Assembly: GCA_910584075.1 (NCBI GenBank)
Contig: CAJTZI010000028.1
Span: forward strand, 1-27,788
Direction of reading: 5' to 3'
DNA length: 27,788 nt
DNA from: an uncultured Oscillibacter sp.
Lineage (GTDB): Bacteria; Bacillota; Clostridia; Oscillospirales; Oscillospiraceae
The translations under genes were made by a program, and so were the position numbers. The notes beneath the pieces are model-generated. The model was given only the letters and a program-made list of their open reading frames with translations. It searched no databases and was not told where the DNA came from. Positions 7,701 to 13,765 of the stretch are shown here, in pieces. How positions within the stretch are numbered: the first letter of the stretch is position 1; the number at the start of each line of letters is the position of its first letter.

Positions 7701-8360
7701 ATGGAGTTCCAAAGCTGCTTTCCCATATGGGACAATCTGACGGCGGACCAGCAGTGCCGAATCCTGGACAGTCTTGCCTTCCGCCGGATTAAAAAGGGGA
7801 CGGTAATCCACAACGGCAGCGCGGACTGCGCCGGACTGCTGGTGGTAAAGTCCGGCCAGCTCCGGGCCTATATTCTCTCGGATGAGGGCCGGGAGATTAC
7901 GGTCTACCGCCTGTTTGACAGAGATATCTGCCTGTTTTCCGCCTCCTGCATCCTGCGGAGCGCACAGTTTGACATCACCATTGAGGCGGAGAAGGATACG
8001 GACCTCTGGGTCATTCCCCCGGAGGTATACCGGGGTGTGATGGAGACGTCCGCCCCGGCGGCCAACTATACCAATGAGATCATGGCCGCCCGGTTCTCGG
8101 AGGTCATGTGGCTGGTGGAGCAGATTCTGTGGAAGAGCATGGACAGGCGGGTAGCATCTTTCCTGCTGGAGGAGACGGCCATTGAGGGTACGAACCGCCT
8201 GTCCATCACCCATGAGACCATTGCAAGGCACCTGGGCACCCACAGGGAGGTGGTCACCCGGATGCTCCGCTATTTCCAGGACGAGGGTATGGTCAGGCTG
8301 TCCCGGGGCACGGTGGAGCTCCTGGACGGCAAGCGGCTGGCGGCTCTGGAGAGTCCATGA
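7701..8360 (+). CDS. Crp/Fnr-family transcription regulator
   Basis: 219-residue regulator with an N-terminal cyclic-nucleotide-type beta-roll (about 15-115), a dimerisation helix (about 120-155) and a C-terminal winged helix-turn-helix (about 160-215). The recognition helix reads T-H-R-E-V-V-T-R. Arg182, Glu183 and Arg187 align with Arg180, Glu181 and Arg185 of E. coli CRP, which read GTGA. The FNR-type E-x-x-S-R and the N-terminal FNR cysteine cluster are absent; Cys occur at 6, 19, 43, 77 and 83, so thiol or metal sensing is possible but unproven. It converges on the sulfur-redox operon, sharing a terminator, and GTGA-type dyads lie before three nearby operons. Those are its likely targets (inference). 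The effector is unknown. Confidence 0.9.
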   Translation: MEFQSCFPIWDNLTADQQCRILDSLAFRRIKKGTVIHNGSADCAGLLVVKSGQLRAYILSDEGREITVYRLFDRDICLFSASCILRSAQFDITIEAEKDTDLWVIPPEVYRGVMETSAPAANYTNEIMAARFSEVMWLVEQILWKSMDRRVASFLLEETAIEGTNRLSITHETIARHLGTHREVVTRMLRYFQDEGMVRLSRGTVELLDGKRLAALESP

Positions 8361-8405
8361 GAACACCCATCCGCAAGCTCCGGCAGAGCTTGCGGATGGG
8401 TGTTC
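8361..8405. terminator. Bidirectional terminator
   Basis: Perfect 19-bp stem (arms 8361-8379 and 8387-8405, beginning GAACACCCATCC) with a seven-base loop. It starts directly after the regulator stop and ends five bases before the stop of the convergent reductase gene. T runs are weak on both sides, but stem length and location make it a convincing shared terminator. Confidence 0.8.
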
Positions 8406-8410
8406 TCTGT

Positions 8411-10102
8411 TTACTGATCCATGCCGCAGGCCGTGGCCGATTCGATCAGGCGGCGGTCGTTGGTCACCGCGTCGTAGAACCGGAAGCCTCCAGCGAAATT
8501 ATAGGTTTCATAGCCATACCCGGCCAGAATCCGGCAGGCGATGTAGCTGCGCAGACCGCTCTGACAGATGACATACACCGGCTTTCCGGCCTCGATCTCC
8601 CCCAGCCGCTCCCTGAGTTCATCCACGGGGATGTTTCGGAAGCCCTCGATATGGCCTCCGGCGTATTCCTCGGCCGTCCGGGCGTCCAGAAGCGTCACGC
8701 TGCCGTCCCGGGGCAGATTCTTCACGTCCTCAAGATGGAACTGCTTCAAAACTCCCCCGGCCAGGTTATCCACCATAAAACCCGCCATGTTGACCGGGTC
8801 CTTGGCGGAGGAGTAGGGCGGTGCGTAGGCAAGGTCCAAGTCCTTCAATTGAACAGCCGTCATTCCGGCGTGGATAGCGGTGGCCAGCACGTCAATCCGC
8901 TTATCAACGCCCTCGTAGCCTACAATCTGGGCTCCCAGAAGGCGGAAGGTTCCCTTTTCAAAAACCACCTTCATGGTCATCAGCTTGCCGCCGGGGTAGT
9001 AGCCCGCGTGGCTCATGGGGGACAGGATCACCGCATCCACGTCCAGCCCTGCCTTTTTTGCGTTGGTCTCGTTGACGCCGGTGGCCGCCGCGGTCAGATC
9101 AAAAACCTTAATGACAGAGCTGCCCTGACTGCCCGGATACCGGCTGTCCCCGCCGCAGATGTTGTCCGCCGCGATACGCCCCTGCTTGTTGGCGGGGCCC
9201 GCCAGGGAGATCACCGCGTCCTGACCGGTCACATAGTGCTTGACCTGGACCGCGTCTCCCACGGCGTAGATATCAGGGACAGAGGTCTCCATCCGGTCGT
9301 TGACCACAATGCTGCCCTTGAGCCCCAGCTCCAGACCGGCTTTGCTTGCAAGGGCGGTATCCGGTGTGACGCCGATGGCCAATACCACCAGATCAGCGTG
9401 AAGCGGGGCCGCGTCCTTCAGCAGCACATCCACGCCGCTATCCTTCTCCTGGAAGCCCTCCACGGTATGTCCCAGGGCCAGCCGGATGCCGTGCCGCCGC
9501 ACTTCGCCGTGGATGAAGGCGGCCATGTCCGGATCGAAGGGATTCATCAGCTGGCGGGGCCGCTGGACAATGGAGACCTCCATCCCCAGCTCCCGCAGGT
9601 TCTCCGCCAGCTCCAGGCCAATGAAGCCGCCTCCCGCCAAAACGGCGGACTTGGGGTGATGCTTCTGGATGTAGTCCTTAATGTGAAAGGTGTCCTCCAC
9701 GGTCCGCAGAGTAAAGAGCTTTTCCAATCCCACGCCGGGGAGCCGGGGCTGGGTGGGTTTGGCACCGGGGGAGAGGATGAGCTTGTCGTAGGATTCCTCA
9801 AATTCCTCCCCTGTCTCCAGATTTTTGACGGAGACTGTTTTCCGGTCCGAGTGGAGGGCAGTGACCTCATGCCGCACCCGCATATCCACCCGGAAGCGGG
9901 CAAAGATGCTCTCCGGCGTCTGGAGCGTCAGGGCCTCGGGATTCTCGATCACCCCGCCGATGTAGTAGGGCAAACCGCAGTTGGCGTAGGAGACATAGCC
10001 CGAGCGCTCAAAGACGACGATCTCCGCCGTCTCGTCCAGCCTCCGCAGACGGGCCGCGGCCGTGGCTCCTCCCGCCACGCCCCCGATGATGACTACCTTC
10101 AT
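8411..10102 (-). CDS. CoA-disulfide / sulfur reductase fused to a rhodanese domain
   Basis: 563-residue FAD- and NAD(P)H-dependent disulfide oxidoreductase of the CoA-disulfide reductase/NADH:polysulfide reductase group, with a C-terminal rhodanese domain. The FAD motif V-V-I-I-G-G-V-A-G-G is at residues 3-12. The single active cysteine is Cys42 in S-Y-A-N-C-G-L-P-Y-Y, equivalent to Cys43 of characterised CoA-disulfide reductases. The second dinucleotide motif is A-G-G-G-F-I-G-L-E-L. The rhodanese loop C-Q-S-G-L-R places its catalytic Cys near 513. Fused enzymes of this type reduce CoA or protein persulfides and polysulfides to sulfide. The start at 10102 (MKVVIIGG) follows GGAAAGGTGG and lies one base after the previous gene's stop. 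Third gene of the trxA-rhodanese-reductase operon; substrate choice is inferred. Confidence 0.9.
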   Translation of the reverse strand: MKVVIIGGVAGGATAAARLRRLDETAEIVVFERSGYVSYANCGLPYYIGGVIENPEALTLQTPESIFARFRVDMRVRHEVTALHSDRKTVSVKNLETGEEFEESYDKLILSPGAKPTQPRLPGVGLEKLFTLRTVEDTFHIKDYIQKHHPKSAVLAGGGFIGLELAENLRELGMEVSIVQRPRQLMNPFDPDMAAFIHGEVRRHGIRLALGHTVEGFQEKDSGVDVLLKDAAPLHADLVVLAIGVTPDTALASKAGLELGLKGSIVVNDRMETSVPDIYAVGDAVQVKHYVTGQDAVISLAGPANKQGRIAADNICGGDSRYPGSQGSSVIKVFDLTAAATGVNETNAKKAGLDVDAVILSPMSHAGYYPGGKLMTMKVVFEKGTFRLLGAQIVGYEGVDKRIDVLATAIHAGMTAVQLKDLDLAYAPPYSSAKDPVNMAGFMVDNLAGGVLKQFHLEDVKNLPRDGSVTLLDARTAEEYAGGHIEGFRNIPVDELRERLGEIEAGKPVYVICQSGLRSYIACRILAGYGYETYNFAGGFRFYDAVTNDRRLIESATACGMDQ

Positions 10103-10103
10103 T

Positions 10104-10424
10104 TCAGCGTTCCACCTTTCCAGTGTAGGCGGCGATGCCGCCAATATTTTTTACATTGGGATAGCCCATCCGGGTCAGCAGCCTTACCGCCTGAGCGCTT
10201 CTGGCTCCGCTGTGGCAGCAGACGAACAGCGGAGCGTCCTTTCCGGCGGGGACCGTCCCCTCCCGGCCCAGAGACTGCAAGGGCACGTTGACGCTGCCGG
10301 GGATGTGCCCCTCCTGATATTCCTGGGGCGTGCGGACGTCCAGCAGCACCGCGCCGGGCGTCTCCCGGAACTCTTTTACGCCCCGGTCAACATCAGGGCC
10401 CTTCAAAAAGTCAAGAAAACCCAT
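10104..10424 (-). CDS. Single-domain rhodanese (sulfurtransferase)
   Basis: 106-residue rhodanese-like protein. It shows L-L-D-V-R-T-P-Q-E-Y at residues 27-36, the G-H-I-P-G-S-V-N-V-P motif, and the active-site loop C-H-S-G-A-R with catalytic Cys70, preceded by a second cysteine. Such proteins carry a persulfide on the active cysteine and pass sulfur between small thiols and protein acceptors. It lies between trxA (12 bases upstream) and the reductase-rhodanese fusion (one base downstream, TGAAATG), pointing to coupled translation and a shared persulfide/thiol pathway. GAGGAG precedes the ATG at 10424. Cytoplasmic, no signal peptide. Confidence 0.9.
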   Translation of the reverse strand: MGFLDFLKGPDVDRGVKEFRETPGAVLLDVRTPQEYQEGHIPGSVNVPLQSLGREGTVPAGKDAPLFVCCHSGARSAQAVRLLTRMGYPNVKNIGGIAAYTGKVER

Positions 10425-10436
10425 GGCCGAAACTCC

Positions 10437-10742
10437 TCACAGCAGGGCGAGAATTTGATCCTTCGGTCTGGCACCCAGGGCCTGATTGACCACCTTGCCG
10501 TTTTTCATAACCACCAGAGTGGGGATGCTCATGATGCCGAACTGTCCGGCCAGCTCCGGCTGTTCATCCACATTGATCTTGCCAATCTTAATGTCGGCGC
10601 GCTCTGCCGCAATCTCGTCCAGAACGGGGCCGACCATGCGGCAGGGGCCGCACCAGGGCGCCCAGAAGTCCAGCAGGACGGGGCGGTCGGAGTTCAGAAC
10701 TTCCCCCTGAAAATTATTGCGATTGATATTGACAGCAGACAT
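10437..10742 (-). CDS. trxA: Thioredoxin (canonical WCGPC)
   Basis: 101-residue thioredoxin with the standard active site F-W-A-P-W-C-G-P-C-R (Cys31 and Cys34) and the cis-proline motif S-I-P-T-L. It reduces protein disulfides and may reduce the neighbouring rhodanese persulfide. The ATG at 10742 follows AGGAGG by a short spacer; an upstream in-frame ATG is not favoured because it would lie before the ribosome site. First gene of a three-gene operon whose promoter carries a CRP-type dyad. A second thioredoxin with its own reductase lies 1.2 kb away, so the two may have different partners. Confidence 0.92.
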   Translation of the reverse strand: MSAVNINRNNFQGEVLNSDRPVLLDFWAPWCGPCRMVGPVLDEIAAERADIKIGKINVDEQPELAGQFGIMSIPTLVVMKNGKVVNQALGARPKDQILALL

Positions 10743-10776
10743 GGTTAAACCTCCTGATTTTTCTTTGTTTGATTTC

Positions 10777-10818
10777 ATAATAGCAGAAATACCGTTTTGT
10801 TCTGTGACATTGTTACAG
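10777..10818 (-). promoter_or_regulatory. Activator-type promoter and CRP-like operator of the trxA operon
   Basis: On the minus strand a -10 box TATTAT lies at 10782-10777. The dyad CTGTGACATTGTTACAG covers 10802-10818: 14 of 17 positions are symmetric, with half sites GTGA and TTAC separated by five bases. Its centre is about 40 bases upstream of the predicted start, the class II activator position. The -35 region (ACAGAA) is far from consensus, as expected if an activator is needed. Confidence 0.6.
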
Positions 10819-10901
10819 ACCGGCAGCGTCTTGAAGACCCAAAATCAAAAGCCGCTCATACAATTCATAGGATCAGGTGATGCGCTCTTCCGGGAATGAG
10901 A

Positions 10902-10973
10902 TCACATGCTGCATTTACCTCTGCACTTCTTCTCCGAAACGCCAGACAACAGCTCTTTAAGTTCTTCTTCAAA
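10902..10973 (-). other. In-frame open extension after the trxB stop codon
   Basis: Directly after the TGA of trxB the same frame stays open for 23 codons, reading F-E-E-E-L-K-E-L-L and later K-K-C-R-G-K-C, then reaches another TGA. Composition looks like a charged amphipathic helix with a CxxxC pair. It may be a C-terminal tail cut off by a recent nonsense change, a read-through or recoded tail, or chance. No SECIS-like hairpin could be folded by eye. Confidence 0.3.
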
Positions 10974-11903
10974 TCAGGCGCCTCCCACAAGGTATTCTTC
11001 CGCCATATGAACGGCCACCGCGCCGTCTGCGACTGCCGTGACAATCTGGCGCAGCGGCTTTGTTCGCACATCGCCCACAGCGTAAACCCCGGGGATGGCG
11101 GTTTTCGTGGTTTCATCCGCGACAATATAGCCGCCGCGGTCGACCTCTAACTGGTCTCTTACCAAATCAGTGGCGGGTTTTCTGCCTATGCTGATGAAAA
11201 CGCCGTCACATTCGATGGTGCTTTCCGCTCCGGTCATAATGTCCCTTAGCCTGACGCCGGTCAGATGATCATTGTGCAGAAGCTCTGTCACCGTGCTGTT
11301 CCAGCGAAATTCCACATTCTCCCTGCTCAGCAGCGGCTGGTGGTATATCCTTGTGGCGCGCAGCGTATCCCTGCGGTGGACGAGGATTACGTTTTTTGCG
11401 ATACGGCTCAGGAGCAGCGCGTCGGCGGCGGCGGAATTGCCGCCGCCGACCACAACCACGGTTTTTCCTCTGTAAAACGCGCCGTCACAGGCGGCACAGT
11501 AGGCCACGCCGCGGCCTGCCAGCTCCGCTTCCTTGGCAACGCCCAGCTCTCTGGGAGCTGCTCCGGAGGCAAGCACCACGGTCTTCCCACAAAACGTGCC
11601 CTCACTGGTTTCCAGCACCTTCGGATCAGCGGTCAGATTCAGCCGGCTGACCTCGGCATATTCGCTTTTCGCGCCGAACCGCTCCGCCTGCTTCTGCATT
11701 TTTTCCGCAAGAGAAAAGCCGTCAATGCCGTCCTCAAAGCCGGGGTAGTTGTCGATCTGATCGGTCTGTGCCATCTGCCCGCCCGCGGAGAGCTTTTCCA
11801 GCACAAGAGTATCCAAGCCGGCCCGGGCGGCATAGAGCGCGGCGGTATATCCGCCGGGGCCGCCGCCAACGATGACCATATCGTAAACATGCGTTTTGTC
11901 CAT
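10974..11903 (-). CDS. trxB: Thioredoxin reductase
   Basis: 309-residue flavoprotein of the low-molecular-weight thioredoxin reductase family; passes electrons from NADPH through FAD to thioredoxin. The FAD motif I-V-G-G-G-P-G-G-Y is near residues 11-19, the redox pair C-A-A-C-D-G at Cys136 and Cys139, the NADPH motif V-V-G-G-G-N-S-A-A-A, and H-R-R-D-T-L-R-A fits NADPH preference. The C-terminal FAD contact G-V-Y-A-V-G-D-V is present. AGGAGG precedes the ATG at 11903. It follows a WCGYC thioredoxin by four bases, so the two form a reductase-substrate pair under one GTGA-dyad promoter. The protein ends slightly unusually with L-V-G-G-A. Confidence 0.93.
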   Translation of the reverse strand: MDKTHVYDMVIVGGGPGGYTAALYAARAGLDTLVLEKLSAGGQMAQTDQIDNYPGFEDGIDGFSLAEKMQKQAERFGAKSEYAEVSRLNLTADPKVLETSEGTFCGKTVVLASGAAPRELGVAKEAELAGRGVAYCAACDGAFYRGKTVVVVGGGNSAAADALLLSRIAKNVILVHRRDTLRATRIYHQPLLSRENVEFRWNSTVTELLHNDHLTGVRLRDIMTGAESTIECDGVFISIGRKPATDLVRDQLEVDRGGYIVADETTKTAIPGVYAVGDVRTKPLRQIVTAVADGAVAVHMAEEYLVGGA

Positions 11904-11907
11904 GTGA

Positions 11908-12240
11908 TTATCCTCCTGATTTTTCCAAGGCCGCTTTGATAAAGCGGTCAATCGCGGCTTTGGACTCCGGCGCTACAATAGAATCGACCGCCCTGCCGTT
12001 TCGATACAGTACCAGCGTGGGAATTACCTCGATCTGTTCCGCTTCGGCCAACTGGGGGTTTTCATCGATATTCACCTTTCCCGCAGTGAGGGTATCGCCG
12101 TATTCCTCCGCGATCTTGTCATACGCGGGTCCAATCCTGCGGCAGTAGCCGCACCAGGGTGCCCAGAAATCAACCAACACGGGCTTTTCCTCTTTTCGCA
12201 ATGTTTCAAACTGCTTCTGGTCCATATGAATAGCCGCCAT
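11908..12240 (-). CDS. Thioredoxin with atypical WCGYC active site
   Basis: 110-residue thioredoxin-fold protein with active site W-A-P-W-C-G-Y-C-R-R (Cys30 and Cys33) and the cis-proline motif V-I-P-T-L. The residue between the cysteines is Tyr instead of the usual Pro. In this family such changes alter redox potential and partner choice, so the protein may be more oxidising or adapted to its own reductase. It is the first gene of the unit with trxB. AAAGGAG precedes the ATG at 12240 by eight bases. Promoter and GTGA-dyad operator lie 30-75 bases upstream. No signal peptide, so cytoplasmic. Confidence 0.9.
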   Translation of the reverse strand: MAAIHMDQKQFETLRKEEKPVLVDFWAPWCGYCRRIGPAYDKIAEEYGDTLTAGKVNIDENPQLAEAEQIEVIPTLVLYRNGRAVDSIVAPESKAAIDRFIKAALEKSGG

Positions 12241-12271
12241 GTCTGCCAGCTCCTTTCTTCTGTATGATCAC

Positions 12272-12313
12272 AGTATAACCCATTTTCGCAGACCCTTCCG
12301 TGATAACATCACG
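12272..12313 (-). promoter_or_regulatory. Promoter and CRP-like operator of the WCGYC thioredoxin-trxB unit
   Basis: The -10 box TATACT reads 12277-12272 on the minus strand. The perfect dyad CGTGATAACATCACG (12299-12313) has GTGA and TCAC separated by five bases, centred about 41 bases upstream of the predicted start. The -35 hexamer (CGGAAG) is poor, fitting activator dependence. Confidence 0.65.
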
Positions 12314-12318
12314 CGGCA

Positions 12319-12352
12319 AAAAGCGATGCGGTTTCCATTCCGCATCGCTTTT
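12319..12352 (-). terminator. Intrinsic terminator for the ferredoxin-NapH-like unit
   Basis: Stem AAAAGCGATGCGG (12319-12331) and CCGCATCGCTTTT (12340-12352) with an eight-base loop. On the minus strand it is followed by a run of T. It would stop transcription arriving from the ferredoxin operon just before the next operator. The MITE-like element lies between this terminator and the last gene of that operon. Confidence 0.75.
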
Positions 12353-12391
12353 GATCCTGCTGCTTCCGAGGCGGCCCCACACGTTTTTCTA

Positions 12392-12553
12392 GGGCCTGTT
12401 CACATAAGCCCACATGTGCGGATTTTCGAGGAAATTTTAGCCGGATGCGAGGCAAAAATTTGCAGGCGTACTGGCGTACGGCAAAAATTTTTAACGAAGC
12501 AGGCGACAAAATTTGCCGAAAAGACGTGCGCGTGGGCTTATATGAACAGGCCC
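12392..12553. mobile_element. MITE-like non-coding element with 22-bp terminal inverted repeats
   Basis: A 162-bp element begins GGGCCTGTTCA and ends TGAACAGGCCC; the terminal repeats run 22 bases with one mismatch and are flanked by TA at 12390-12391 and 12554-12555, a likely TA target duplication. Similarity between the arms continues inward (TTTTCG and AAATTTT blocks), so the whole unit can fold back on itself. The centre contains GGCGTAC twice and three AAAATTT-type blocks. It has no open frame of note. Its ends differ from those of the IS at the window edges, so another transposase must mobilise it. Confidence 0.8.
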
Positions 12554-12600
12554 TAAGGACACACCCGGCTCACTGTCCGGATTCTGTTCCCTGCGCTGGC

Positions 12601-12618
12601 CGCCGTCTGGAGACGGCG
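12601..12618. other. Short hairpin after the NapH-like gene
   Basis: Perfect 7-bp stem CGCCGTC/GACGGCG with a TGGA loop, two bases beyond the stop of the NapH-like gene. No T run follows on the minus strand, so it may protect the mRNA end or terminate only weakly. Confidence 0.45.
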
Positions 12619-12620
12619 CA

Positions 12621-13196
12621 TCATTCAGTCTTGTTTTTTGCCTTGCAAATGAGCTGTGTCATGGTACCCATTGGACAGTATACACACCAGCTCCGCGGCT
12701 TGAACAGCACCATGGTAGTCAGCCCCAGAACTGTGGAGGTCAGCATGACGCTGTAAAAGCCAAAAGCGAATTGCGCAACGCCGGGCTGAAGCAGCGTTCC
12801 ATGGTAGGCCCAATGCCACGGCAGCTTGAACGTCCAGAGCAGCGTGACCACCTGCCTGAGACCCTGTGCCCCCGCAAACACCAGATAGGTATTCCATAGC
12901 ATCTGGAAGAACATAATGAAGAAAAAGATCAGGAAGCCATAGCGGAACGCCTTGCTCTTCATCCACTTGGGGATATCCTTTTTCCGGGAAAGACCAAAGC
13001 GTCCCCCCAGCAGGCCGAATATCTGCCCCCGGCCGCAGTAGCGGTTGCAGTACCCCTTTGTACCACGGACAACGGCGATGATCAGAGGAATGAAAAAGAA
13101 AAACAGGCCGATCCATGCAAACAGGATGTTGAAAAAGCCCAGGGCCAGATAGGTCAGTTCCACGATCCATAAGTAGTCATACCATTGTTTTTTCAT
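12621..13196 (-). CDS. NapH-like membrane iron-sulfur protein
   Basis: 191-residue membrane protein of the NapH/NosR/YccM-like group (Fer4_5-type motif). About four hydrophobic segments are visible, including W-I-G-L-F-F-F-F-I-P-L near the N-terminus and F-L-I-F-F-F-I-M-F-F in the middle. Two cysteine motifs occur, Y-C-N-R-Y-C-G-R-G-Q and, near the C-terminus, W-C-V-Y-C-P-M-G-T, which could bind iron-sulfur centres at the membrane surface. Relatives pass electrons between quinol or ferredoxin and a reductase, but no nap, nos or other terminal reductase is visible in this window. Its start overlaps the ferredoxin stop by four bases (ATGA), so the two are translated together and the ferredoxin is the obvious partner. 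Confidence 0.82.
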   Translation of the reverse strand: MKKQWYDYLWIVELTYLALGFFNILFAWIGLFFFFIPLIIAVVRGTKGYCNRYCGRGQIFGLLGGRFGLSRKKDIPKWMKSKAFRYGFLIFFFIMFFQMLWNTYLVFAGAQGLRQVVTLLWTFKLPWHWAYHGTLLQPGVAQFAFGFYSVMLTSTVLGLTTMVLFKPRSWCVYCPMGTMTQLICKAKNKTE

Positions 13197-13402
13197 GCCC
13201 GCACCTCCTCAATGGTGATGACACTGGTCGGACATTCCTTGGCGCACTTTCCGCAGCCAACACATTTTTCCGCGTTCACCTGTGCGGCGATGCCCTTAAA
13301 AACATGAATTGCCCCTAACGGGCAGATTTTTGCACAGCATCCGCAGGCCACACAATCGGATTGTTCAACAAATGCCCTCCGCTTTTGCTTAATCGCCGCC
13401 AT
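13193..13402 (-). CDS. 2[4Fe-4S] ferredoxin
   Basis: 69-residue bacterial ferredoxin with two complete CxxCxxCxxxC motifs: Cys17, 20, 23, 27 and Cys47, 50, 53, 57, the last cysteine of each set followed by proline. Each should hold a [4Fe-4S] cluster, making it a low-potential one-electron carrier. A basic N-terminus (K-Q-K-R-R) precedes the first motif. The following gene starts inside its stop codon. AGGAGC a few bases before the ATG is an adequate ribosome site. A GTGA-type dyad 60-70 bases upstream suggests the same regulator that controls the thioredoxin units. In some clostridia small ferredoxins belong to CRP/FNR-type (HcpR) nitrosative-stress regulons; whether that applies here is open. 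Confidence 0.93.
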   Translation of the reverse strand: MAAIKQKRRAFVEQSDCVACGCCAKICPLGAIHVFKGIAAQVNAEKCVGCGKCAKECPTSVITIEEVRA

Positions 13403-13431
13403 AATGCTCCTCCCAATGTTTTGTTGCGCTC

Positions 13432-13473
13432 ATGATAGCACGGGCCGCATGGAGGTTTCTGTGATAATATCAC
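13432..13473 (-). promoter_or_regulatory. Promoter and CRP-like operator of the ferredoxin-NapH-like unit
   Basis: The -10 box TATCAT reads 13437-13432 on the minus strand, with an extended TG. The perfect dyad GTGATAATATCAC at 13461-13473 is centred about 42 bases upstream of the predicted start. Half sites GTGA and TCAC are five bases apart, as in the dyad before the WCGYC thioredoxin gene. Confidence 0.65.
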
Positions 13474-13511
13474 GAAAGCAATGTCATTTTTGCGCGGGAG
13501 AGGGGCGTTTT

Positions 13512-13531
13512 GCAAGGGGCTTTGCCCCTGC
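13512..13531 (-). terminator. Probable terminator after the XRE regulator gene
   Basis: Stem GCAAGGGGC/GCCCCTGC with an AAA/TTT loop and one bulge; on the minus strand it is followed by AAAACGCCCC, so there is no T run. It sits 40 bases beyond the regulator stop and before the ferredoxin operator, where a transcript end is expected. The surrounding 13480-13560 resembles a generic GC-hairpin trailer. Confidence 0.4.
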
Positions 13532-13570
13532 ACTCCACAATCTTTTGGAAAAAGGATTGAGCAAAAACTT

Positions 13571-13765
13571 TTACGGCTCCCAGAACAGCTCGTCCAGCGT
13601 TTTGCCCAAAACGCGGCAGATGGCGATACAGAGCTTGATGGTGGGATTGTAATCCCCCTTTTCAATGGTGTTGATGGTCTGCCGGGAGACGCCCACGGCG
13701 TCCGCCAGCTGCTGCTGGCTCATGTCCATGGCGGCCCGGGCGGATTTCAGGCGGAGATTTTTCAT
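13571..13765 (-). CDS. XRE-family small regulator
   Basis: 64-residue protein that is almost entirely a helix-turn-helix of the Cro/XRE type: M-S-Q-Q-Q-L-A-D-A-V-G-V-S-R-Q-T-I-N-T-I-E-K-G is the classic two-helix motif and N-P-T-I-K-L the next turn. The C-terminus L-D-E-L-F-W is typical of YozG-like small regulators that are encoded with a membrane protein. GGAGGA lies eight bases before the ATG at 13765, and the ATG overlaps the stop of the upstream membrane gene (ATGA). It probably controls its own operon; an AAGTA-N5-TACTT dyad at the operon promoter is a candidate site. Confidence 0.9.
   Translation of the reverse strand: MKNLRLKSARAAMDMSQQQLADAVGVSRQTINTIEKGDYNPTIKLCIAICRVLGKTLDELFWEP

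Noticed and set aside
10902..10976. Selenocysteine TGA in trxB
   Set aside because: No SECIS-like hairpin could be folded in the next 40 bases, and no partner genes are present; kept only as an unexplained open extension.
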